Source of the DNA: Nostoc paludosum FACHB-159
Lineage (GTDB): Bacteria > Cyanobacteriota > Cyanobacteriia > Cyanobacteriales > Nostocaceae
Assembly: GCF_014698835.1 (NCBI RefSeq)
Contig: NZ_JACJTU010000025.1
Coordinates: 1-64,000 of the forward strand
Direction: 5' to 3'
Length of the DNA: 64,000 nt
A program made the translations under genes and the position numbers. Shown here in pieces: positions 9,186 to 16,198 of this stretch. The stretch's first letter is position 1, and each line of letters opens with the position of its first letter. The notes under the pieces were generated by a model that worked only from the letters and a program-made list of their open reading frames with translations, did not search any database and was not told the origin of the DNA.

Positions 9186-10277
9186 TTAGTTAGCAATAGG
9201 TGGAGCCAGAGCGACACGCGGAATACCACCGCCACCAATGCTATTTGGACTGTTGTTATCAACAATATAAAGTGCTTGAAATAATCTCATCAAGTCCTCA
9301 TAGAACTTGCCATTTTTATCCTTCAAATCGTAGCCATAGATTTGACGAAACTCTTCGTTAACTCCTTGCTCAACTGCAATATCATGAGAGTCCCATCCTG
9401 AATCATCAACTACATAAGCACCATAATTTTGTAGCGCATGAAAGATTTTTTTAGCTGCTGGTGTTTGCAACTTGAGAGTATATGTCCTGACTGTTGGCGG
9501 AATGGCTAATAAAGTTCCTTGCACGAGGGCAGGGTTTTTACCACCATAAACGTGAGCTGCATAATTATCAGCGCGATTTGCGGGCCAACGATACCCAGGA
9601 ATATAATTTGTGTAGTAAAGATATTTTTTAGCCCACAGCAGAACTTTTAGTGCATGGTGAATGGGTTGATTGTTGGTAAGTTCACCTTTGCGAATAGAAC
9701 CACCAATAGAAGAAAGACCAGAACCAAAATGTGCGCCGCCTATTCCCTCTCCATAAATATTTATATCAGGATAGTAACGCCAACCAAAGATTGAACCTGC
9801 TTTTTGACAACGAGTCAAAGGTTCAAGCTGCACTAAAGTTTTACCATCTGGCATCAAAAAGGCTGAAGCATTGTTAGGTGTGTGGTATGGATATGTTGTG
9901 GCATCTGCAATAATCAATGTATCAGGTATCGGTAAATAAATATCCATTGATTGAGTACCTGTACAGCGTCCTTGACCCCAAGCACCAGGAGCATAAACTG
10001 GACGTAATGGATGTTTAGGATTAATCTTATAAAAGTACTCTCGATCGATGCCAATATTCTGTGCCTTCTCAATATTTGCCCTGATGTAACGCGCATTTGA
10101 ACCAATAGGCATATTCCAAGGCGATCTAGATGAAAAAGGCCATAAAAACTTGTCTCGCGTTACGATTTGACTGGAAGTAGGTGAATAGTGAAGACTAAGA
10201 ATAACTACAATACTTATGACAATAAGAAGTAAACGTAGTTCCTGCTTGCGGTTAGTCAGAATTACAAAAATGCTCAT
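9186..10277 (-). CDS. Exported protein of unknown function
   Basis: I do not recognise a named family. Taking ATG 10277 gives 363 residues. An upstream in-frame TTG at 10361 would add 28, but the ATG places a basic N-terminus (TNRKQELR) just before a hydrophobic stretch LLLIVISIVVILSL, a plausible signal anchor. The body is rich in Gly, Tyr and Pro. It has a conserved-looking central segment, GGAHFGSGLSSIGGSIRKGE, followed by HHALKVLLWAKKYLYY and GYRWPANRADNYA. A GWDSHDIAVEQG segment lies near the C-terminus. It looks like an extracytoplasmic domain, perhaps a carbohydrate-active or surface enzyme, but that is only an impression. No co-oriented neighbour gives a pathway. Confidence 0.7.
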   Translation of the reverse strand: MSIFVILTNRKQELRLLLIVISIVVILSLHYSPTSSQIVTRDKFLWPFSSRSPWNMPIGSNARYIRANIEKAQNIGIDREYFYKINPKHPLRPVYAPGAWGQGRCTGTQSMDIYLPIPDTLIIADATTYPYHTPNNASAFLMPDGKTLVQLEPLTRCQKAGSIFGWRYYPDINIYGEGIGGAHFGSGLSSIGGSIRKGELTNNQPIHHALKVLLWAKKYLYYTNYIPGYRWPANRADNYAAHVYGGKNPALVQGTLLAIPPTVRTYTLKLQTPAAKKIFHALQNYGAYVVDDSGWDSHDIAVEQGVNEEFRQIYGYDLKDKNGKFYEDLMRLFQALYIVDNNSPNSIGGGGIPRVALAPPIAN

Positions 10278-10712
10278 CAGATTTAGCAATACCTTCGCCC
10301 AAAAAAGAGTATTAACAAGGACATTCCGTACTAATATTTCATTAATCCAGATTTTTGCCAAGCTTATTGCTAATGGTCGTATTCATCCTGTTTCTATAGG
10401 TTTTGAACCCTCGGAAATTGACAACGATATTCGTTAATAAATTATATATAACAATCCTAAATCTGGTGAAAACAGAATTTATTGACTATTGCCTTTAATC
10501 TTCTAGAATCCTGTTGCCCTTATTTACGAGAGGCTGCGCCCGAAGCGTAGCTATGCCGCAGGCTTTACGGATTGGTGCAGTTGCTTTTCCTTTCAAAGAC
10601 GCGAGGCGAACAAGTCGGGAAACCGCAAGGGCGCACTGCTGAATCTGTTGCCTTTTGCAAGAGTGCCTATCTACGCAAATAGTTTCAGTAATCAAATCGG
10701 ATTCCTATATAT
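10278..10712. other. Intergenic stretch with interspersed GC-rich repeat
   Basis: No gene is supported. Short open frames on both strands lack ribosome sites and recognisable content. At about 10530-10625 is a GC-rich interspersed sequence (CGAAGCGTAGCTATGCCGCA and a continuation) of the kind common between cyanobacterial genes. Confidence 0.5.
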
Positions 10713-11003
10713 TTAACAGTACTTTGTCACATCTTCACCACATTCATCTGCTAAAAACGTCAAACATTTAAAACGAAGACCAATTATTTCTTCATAAAGA
10801 GGGTTTAATTTGCACAAAGGTGGAATGCGAAAAAGTATCCGTCCCAAAAATGTCACAGTTCTCTCAAATGGGCAATGAGAGGGGATGAGTTTACACAAAA
10901 GTCTAGCAAGTTTATCATTATGTATTTCTACAGCTTCAAGCTGATATCGTAGCTGATTGAATAATTTGTTATTCGATTGAGCTTTTGCTGATAAGTTCAT
11001 CAT
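10713..11003 (-). CDS. Mo-dependent nitrogenase C-terminal-like protein (Mo-nitro_C domain)
   Basis: About 96 residues. The second half matches the Mo-nitro_C family as I remember it: CPFERTVTFLGRILFRIPP, CKLNPLYEEIIGLRFKCLTF and LADECGEDVTKYC. The family takes its name from sequence found with nitrogenase components, but it also occurs as small stand-alone cyanobacterial proteins whose function is not established. I start at ATG 11003 because AGGA lies 7 bases upstream; an in-frame TTG at 11018 is weaker. There are no nif genes in the window, so a role in nitrogen fixation is not shown. Confidence 0.8.
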   Translation of the reverse strand: MMNLSAKAQSNNKLFNQLRYQLEAVEIHNDKLARLLCKLIPSHCPFERTVTFLGRILFRIPPLCKLNPLYEEIIGLRFKCLTFLADECGEDVTKYC

Positions 11004-11505
11004 AGAAATTTCCTTCAATCAATCTGTTACCCCTATAAAGTTACTACGATTTATCAGGATAAACATAGTAGAATTACGAGATTATTTATTGACTTTTTCA
11101 AACTCAATTATGAATACAGTAAAATTGCTGAGACACCAAAACAGCTAATCAGTTCTGACTAATAGCGCTAGAAACAGCAGCCAGTGTATGTACGGTGGCT
11201 AGTTGTTGTATTTTAAATGCATTCGCTTGGAATCAAACAATCCTAAACTGGCGATCGCATTCCTAATCCTGAGTATTGCCTATGTCGGGTTTGCTGACTA
11301 CTGGTACTCTTGAACTCGAACTATGATACAAATACGTTGGTAAAGACCATTGCCGTGCCTTTACTAGCCCTTTGAAATCACCAAGCAAGCAAAACTAAAC
11401 ACAACTAGCCATTTTGCTAGGTAGAATTCTCTCCATTTTTCCGATGCTACCTGTAGATATAAAACGGCACGATAGAAGCATCACAAAATATTGCTGGAGA
11501 AGTTT
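11004..11505. other. Divergent intergenic region upstream of the protease operon
   Basis: About 500 bases separate the Mo-nitro_C gene (minus) from the S1C protease operon (plus), so both promoters should lie here. I see no repeat, RNA gene or confident operator. Confidence 0.4.
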
Positions 11506-12411
11506 ATGTCTTCATTGCTGGCACTGTCTAACAGTTTAGCCGACACAGTAGAACAAGCGGGGAGTGCTGTAGTTGCTGTCAACGCTGGTAAACGCATTTC
11601 CCCAAGCGGGATTCATTGGCGCAACGGTATTATTATCACTTCGGATGAGTCACTTGGGCGTTATGAAGAAATCACCATCACTCTATCAGATGGAGTGACC
11701 CGACCAGTTTCTTTTCTCGGCCATGACCCTAGCACTGATATAGCTGTCTTTCAATTGCAAAATCATCAACTTCCTGTGGTACAAATTGGCGATGCGACAA
11801 ATCTCAAAGTCGGTCATTTGGTACTGGGACTGGCAAGGGGTAGCCAAGGTGACTTACGGGCAGCAATGGGAGCAGTAAGTGTAGTTACTGGTGCGTGGCG
11901 GAGTATGAGTGGTGGTAATATTGACCAATTCATTCGCCCGGATATCAGTTTTTATCCTGGTTTTGCAGGCGGGCCTCTAGTAGACGCGTCTGGTTATATA
12001 GTTGGGATGAATACATCAGGGCGACGCGGTACAGTTTTAACTATCCCTGCGTCTACAATCGATCGCGTGGTTAATCAATTACTGACTAAAGGGCATATTT
12101 CACGAGGCTATTTGGGTGTGGGAATGCAGCCTGTACGCTTGCCTAGCAACCTGAAAACTGCCTTAAATTTACCGACAGCCACGGGGGTGATTGTTGTTAA
12201 TGTCGAACCCTCTGGCCCTGCTGATAATGCTGGTTTGTTGCTGGGGGATGTGTTGGTCACATTTGATGGTATTGCCGTGAGTGATACAGATGATGTGCTA
12301 GCACTACTGAATAATAGCGATCGCATTGGTAAACTCATCAACGTGCAGCTTGTTCGAGGTGGCGCATTAGTTAATTTAGATATCCTGATTGGCGAACGCC
12401 CTGTTGATTAA
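11506..12411 (+). CDS. Degenerate S1C (HtrA/Deg-like) protease with PDZ domain, probably inactive
   Basis: 301 residues from ATG 11506, which has GGAG 6 bases upstream; an in-frame TTG at 11491 is less likely. The fold follows the HtrA/Deg family: a trypsin-like domain (about 10-190), then a PDZ domain (about 200-300) with the carboxylate-binding GYLGVGMQPV. The catalytic His position (NAHV in the next gene) reads SDES (Glu48). The nucleophile motif GNSGGP reads GFAGGP (Ala154). The Asp motif STDIAVFQL remains. It should therefore not cleave peptides, but may still bind them, or oligomerise with its intact neighbour 26 bases downstream. There is no signal peptide, so it is probably cytoplasmic. 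It is the first gene of a three-gene operon. Confidence 0.85.
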   Translation: MSSLLALSNSLADTVEQAGSAVVAVNAGKRISPSGIHWRNGIIITSDESLGRYEEITITLSDGVTRPVSFLGHDPSTDIAVFQLQNHQLPVVQIGDATNLKVGHLVLGLARGSQGDLRAAMGAVSVVTGAWRSMSGGNIDQFIRPDISFYPGFAGGPLVDASGYIVGMNTSGRRGTVLTIPASTIDRVVNQLLTKGHISRGYLGVGMQPVRLPSNLKTALNLPTATGVIVVNVEPSGPADNAGLLLGDVLVTFDGIAVSDTDDVLALLNNSDRIGKLINVQLVRGGALVNLDILIGERPVD

Positions 12412-12437
12412 ATAATTACCGCAGATTTAAAGCAATT

Positions 12438-13253
12438 ATGATTACGCAATTCAATGATGAACTGTCAGCAGTAGCCACTAAACTGCGTCAAAGCACAGTC
12501 AAAGTTAAAACTAGTGCTACAGCAGTCGGTTCTGGTGTTATCTGGCAAGCTGACGGGCTGATTATTACCAATGCCCATGTAGCAACTAGCAACCGGGCAA
12601 CTGTGGAATTATCGGATGGTAGGGTATTTGCAGCAGTGCGATCGCACTTTGACCCCCAGCAGGATTTAGCAGCACTAAAAATTAACGCCACGGATTTAAA
12701 TACTGCAACTATCGGTGATTCCGATAAGTTACGAGTTGGGGAACTAGTTTTGGCGGTAGGAAATCCTTTAGCTGATACTGGTGCAGTCACAATGGGGATT
12801 GTTCACACTAATCATTCACGCACTGTAATGGCAGATTTACAGCTGTATCCTGGTAATTCTGGCGGCCCGTTGGCTGACAGTCTTGGCCGAGTGGTTGGTA
12901 TTAACACGATGATTGTCAATAATTTGGCTGTGGCGATTCCCAGCAATAGTGTTGACCGCCTTTTACACAGTAGTCATCGTCTGCAATTAGGAGTGACACT
13001 GCAACCAGTAGTCTTAAGCAGACGTACTCTAGGTTTACTAGTCTTATCAATACTTCCTGGCAGTGTAGCGAAAAATGTGGGGTTACAAATTGGTGATGTA
13101 TTAGTTGGAGTCTCTGGCCGGACTTTTACTCAACCTGATGACTTGGCTAGATACCTGCATCAAAGTGACAAGTCTATCTCATTACAACTCCTGCGAAATG
13201 GTCGGCAATTGGTAGTTTATATCACCGGACAAACTGCTGTGGAGGCTACATGA
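12438..13253 (+). CDS. S1C (HtrA/Deg-like) serine protease with PDZ domain
   Basis: 271 residues with an intact triad: His47 in TNAHV, Asp76 in QQDLAALKI, and Ser141 in GNSGGPL. A PDZ domain follows (about 180-265, LQLGVTLQPV onward). No signal peptide or membrane segment is seen, unlike classical periplasmic HtrA, so a cytoplasmic role is inferred. It is paralogous to the preceding degenerate copy and its stop overlaps the next gene by 4 bases (ATGA), implying coupled translation. The grouping suggests the inactive copy and the regulator control or sense this protease. Confidence 0.9.
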   Translation: MITQFNDELSAVATKLRQSTVKVKTSATAVGSGVIWQADGLIITNAHVATSNRATVELSDGRVFAAVRSHFDPQQDLAALKINATDLNTATIGDSDKLRVGELVLAVGNPLADTGAVTMGIVHTNHSRTVMADLQLYPGNSGGPLADSLGRVVGINTMIVNNLAVAIPSNSVDRLLHSSHRLQLGVTLQPVVLSRRTLGLLVLSILPGSVAKNVGLQIGDVLVGVSGRTFTQPDDLARYLHQSDKSISLQLLRNGRQLVVYITGQTAVEAT

Positions 13254-13867
13254 TTCGGGTGATTGTGGTTGCTGCTTCTTCCGTGGTACGGGCAGGTTTA
13301 TCAGCGGTAGTAAGTAGCAATACGCACCTGACAGTGGTGGCCACTGCATCTGACTTGGATGTGGTGTCGAAAGAAATTGAGCAATTACAACCGGATGTAA
13401 TTTTGCTCGATTTAGGTAGTAACCCAGAACCAATGTGGTCAAAATTACAGTTAATTCAAGAACAGCAAATTATAGCGATCGCTGAGGATATTGATGGTAT
13501 CGATCTAGAAACAGCATTCCGTTTGGGTGTTCAAGGTATATTATCTAGTACCAGCACAGAGGCGGAAATTATTGCAGGTGTTGAGGCAGTGGCTTCTGGT
13601 TTGGTAGTGCTGCACCCTGATGTTTTGGAATTGCTGCCGATGCGGCAAAAAGTGGTAGCTAACCCCGTGCAAACTTTGACGCATCGGGAAATGGAGGTTT
13701 TAGGAATGCTGGGTTATGGGCTGGGGAATAAAGCGATCGCCAAACGCCTACAAATTTCCGAACATACGGTGAAATTTCATGTTTCATCAATTTTTCAAAA
13801 GCTTGGTGTGTCCAGCCGTACTGAGGCGGTGACGGCTGGTGTCCGCTTAGGTTTGATTATGTTGTAA
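13250..13867 (+). CDS. LuxR-type regulator with atypical receiver domain
   Basis: 205 residues. The N-terminal receiver-like domain (about 1-115) keeps the acceptor-position Asp54 (ILLDLG). It lacks the N-terminal acidic pair (VVAASS where active receivers have DD), and the conserved Lys position is Ser100 (GILSSTS). Without the magnesium pocket, ordinary phosphorylation is unlikely. A LuxR/FixJ helix-turn-helix lies at about 140-200: LTHREMEVLGMLGYGLGNKA then ISEHTVKFHVSSIFQKLGV. It is probably a DNA-binding regulator controlled by something other than a histidine kinase. It overlaps the protease gene by 4 bases; no kinase is adjacent. Confidence 0.88.
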   Translation: MIRVIVVAASSVVRAGLSAVVSSNTHLTVVATASDLDVVSKEIEQLQPDVILLDLGSNPEPMWSKLQLIQEQQIIAIAEDIDGIDLETAFRLGVQGILSSTSTEAEIIAGVEAVASGLVVLHPDVLELLPMRQKVVANPVQTLTHREMEVLGMLGYGLGNKAIAKRLQISEHTVKFHVSSIFQKLGVSSRTEAVTAGVRLGLIML

Positions 13868-13909
13868 AACTTGTTAACTCAGCTTGCCACAGTCATTTAC
13901 GTATTAATA

Positions 13910-14782
13910 CTAGTTTTGCCTATAGGCTTTAGGTGTCATACCTGTGATTTGCCGAAACTGTTTACTCAAATGGCTGTGGCTGTTGAAGCCGCACACTAAA
14001 GCAATTTCGATAATCGAGCGATCGCTTTTTTTCAACAACTGCTTTGCGCGTTCGATTCGTTGCTGAAGTAGATATTGGTAGGGAGCAATACCCATAGCTT
14101 GTTTGAACAGATGACTGAAATGAAACTGACTCATGCTTAGCAATTGGGCTAAATCTGCAAGCTTGATGTCTTGATGCAGATGTGCGTCAATGTACTCTAA
14201 GACTTGAAGTAGTTGGCGCTCAGGTAAACCACCGTTGTAAACAGCAAGCCGGGGTTTGATAGCAGAATATTGTCTGAGCAAGTGCACTGCTAAGACATTT
14301 GCTAATGATTCAATATAAAGCCTTTCGCCTAAATTTTCTTGTTTTAGCTCAGACAAGAGCATCATAGCGATGGACTCAATGTGGCGATCGCGAGTTCGGA
14401 ATTCTCTGACTAATTCTAACCGTTCGGGATTTGTATCAATGGTTTCTCTAGCAACACTCTGGATGAAACCAGATGCAATGCGAATCTGCAAGTAATGGTC
14501 TTCTAGATCCCAACGGGCAAAAAATGGCGTTTTTGCAGGGGTTATGGAAATGTCACCTTTACCGTACAGCCCTGTATAAGTTTTGCCTTCCTGAATTTGC
14601 AACAAAGGCACTGGACGGGGTGCAAGAGATAGACAAATTGCATGTTCATCGCTGTAATAACCTCTTCCTTCACCTGCGGGGTGTTGGAATTCCTCAACCA
14701 GAATATTTTCCCAACCCTGGTTTTGGCTAGACAGGATAGGCAAGCAGGTTGTTTGAGTCTGACAGCCAGTTGGAATTTTCAC
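13910..14782 (-). CDS. AraC family transcriptional regulator
   Basis: 290 residues starting at GTG. The N-terminal domain (about 1-180) is a cupin-like sensor of unknown ligand. The C-terminal AraC DNA-binding domain (about 190-290) shows two helix-turn-helix units: LADLAQLLSMSQFHFSHLFK, then IIEIALVCGFNSHSHLSKQF, ending RQITGMTPKAYRQN. It is divergent from the azoreductase gene at 15493, which is a reasonable but unproven target; a 166-bp MITE-like insertion lies between them. It converges with the protease operon 42 bases away. Confidence 0.9.
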   Translation of the reverse strand: MKIPTGCQTQTTCLPILSSQNQGWENILVEEFQHPAGEGRGYYSDEHAICLSLAPRPVPLLQIQEGKTYTGLYGKGDISITPAKTPFFARWDLEDHYLQIRIASGFIQSVARETIDTNPERLELVREFRTRDRHIESIAMMLLSELKQENLGERLYIESLANVLAVHLLRQYSAIKPRLAVYNGGLPERQLLQVLEYIDAHLHQDIKLADLAQLLSMSQFHFSHLFKQAMGIAPYQYLLQQRIERAKQLLKKSDRSIIEIALVCGFNSHSHLSKQFRQITGMTPKAYRQN

Positions 14783-14822
14783 GATAAAAACAAAGAATCT
14801 ATCTTTATAATTTTCTGAGCTA

Positions 14823-14988
14823 AGAGGTTGTTTGAAAAGTGGTTGGTTGTGATTTTAGGCACTTTATCGATCCCCCCTAACCCCCCTTTTTAAGGGGGGA
14901 ACCAAAATCAAAGTCCCTCTTTTTAAGAGGGATTTAGGGAGATCTAGAACGTTTTGCTACCAAAAAGAGGACTTTTCAAACATGCTCT
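14823..14988. mobile_element. MITE-like element with terminal inverted repeats
   Basis: A 166-bp element bounded by AGAGGTTGTTTGAAAAGT on the left and ACTTTTCAAACATGCTCT on the right, which are inverted repeats with two mismatches. The interior has CCCCCCTAACCCCCC and an internal palindrome of TTTTTAAGGGGGG type. No coding capacity, so it would need a transposase in trans. Its target duplication is unclear (TA on the left, AA on the right). A diverged right half recurs at 6096-6263. Confidence 0.75.
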
Positions 14989-15492
14989 AAACCTATTGCA
15001 TTAATTTAGCCATTTTACTATTTTATGTTTAACTGCATCACAAATTATTAATTTTAAGTGTTATGGCAGGAGGTAAAAGTCCTACTATGCCTAGCATTCA
15101 AGTTTTTAAAATGTCATAACCTATGTGACTACCGCTATATTATTAATAATTAATTTTTACAAAATTTATGTTTCATAAATACATTATAGATTTTCCAATT
15201 TACTGTAAGTTTTAATTTAGTCAAATATTATAATTCTCCGCTAGATAAATCTCTGCGTACCTCTGCGCTTTACTTTGCGTCCCTTTGCGTTTCAAAATAT
15301 TATCTGTAACTCACTTAACTGGGAATCGCTATAAGTTGACTCCTGCTTACATTATGTATTTAAGTAAATTATAAAAGACTTCCAGCGATTAGCCTGAAAA
15401 TCGACAGCAAGATTTTGATAATTGCACAAAAATCAGATAGTTGGGTATGGGTGATTTATCTAAGCTGGAATTGTCACTGAGCAAAAAGAACT
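14989..15492. other. Intergenic stretch upstream of the azoreductase gene
   Basis: AT-rich, with no gene seen. At about 15243-15296 is a dispersed CTCTGCG/TTTGCGT-rich repeat (CTGCGTACCTCTGCGC, then CCCTTTGCGTTTC). Its relatives form the long inverted structure at 40957-41060. Confidence 0.5.
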
Positions 15493-16125
15493 ATGACACA
15501 TCTATTGCATATTGATTCTAGTCCTCGCGGTGAGCGATCGCACTCTCGCAGACTTACAAAAGAATTCGTTGCAGCTTGGAAACAGTCTCATCCAACTGAT
15601 ACCATTACCTACCGAGATATTGGACGAAATCCAGTTCCCCATGTAGATGAACCCTGGATTGCTGCTGCTTTTACACCGCCAGAACAACACACGCCTCAAT
15701 TAAAGGAGGCGATTCACATTAGCGATTTGCTAGTGGATGAATTTTTAGCTGCCGATTTCTACGTCATTGGCGTTCCCATGTACAATTTCAGCATTCCCAG
15801 CACCCTCAAGGCGTATATCGATCAAATTGTGCGGATTGGACGAACTGTTGCCTATGAACCAGAGGATACTGAGAACCCTTACAAGCCTCTGGTATTGAAT
15901 AAAAAAATGTGGATTATTACCGCACGTGGCGCTTCTGGCTTTGAACCTGGCGAACGCTACGGAATGATGAATCATCAAGACCCTTATTTAAGAACAGTTT
16001 TTGGTTTTATAGGCATCACCGATATCAGCTTTATCCATGTTGAAAATGACGAGTTAGGCGGTACAAGTTTGGCTGAATCCATCGCAAAAGCTCGTGCGAA
16101 AATCACAGAATTAGTTGCAGCATAG
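15493..16125 (+). CDS. azoR: FMN-dependent NADH-azoreductase / quinone reductase
   Basis: 210 residues, usual AzoR length. The flavodoxin-like fold begins MTHLLHIDSSPRGERSHSR, where SSPRG-S-SR forms the FMN phosphate-binding loop. The FMN-contact segment PMYNFSIPSTLKAYIDQI lies near residues 96-113, and TARGASGFEPG near 139 matches the flavin loop. The family reduces quinones and azo compounds with NAD(P)H; physiological use is probably protection from quinone stress. It sits alone, divergent from the AraC regulator. Confidence 0.92.
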   Translation: MTHLLHIDSSPRGERSHSRRLTKEFVAAWKQSHPTDTITYRDIGRNPVPHVDEPWIAAAFTPPEQHTPQLKEAIHISDLLVDEFLAADFYVIGVPMYNFSIPSTLKAYIDQIVRIGRTVAYEPEDTENPYKPLVLNKKMWIITARGASGFEPGERYGMMNHQDPYLRTVFGFIGITDISFIHVENDELGGTSLAESIAKARAKITELVAA

Positions 16126-16149
16126 TTTCATTGTAGAGAAATGGGGAGA

Positions 16150-16196
16150 GGGAGATTGTAACCACAGTCCCAATCCCCAATCCCCAGTCCCTCTGA
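16150..16196. repeat. STRR1-type heptamer repeat
   Basis: Contains CCCAATCCCCAATCCCC followed by AGTCCC. This is the CCCCA(A/G)T heptamer pattern known as STRR1 in heterocystous cyanobacteria. It lies between the convergent azoreductase and leuS genes, a few bases beyond the leuS stop. Confidence 0.8.
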
Positions 16197-16198
16197 AC

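Noticed and set aside
10216..10437. 73-codon plus-strand open frame opposite the exported orphan's N-terminus
   Set aside because: It overlaps the minus-strand gene and shows no domain or ribosome site.
10495..10695. 66-codon minus-strand frame rich in Arg, Lys and Ala
   Set aside because: It is the translation of a GC-rich interspersed repeat.
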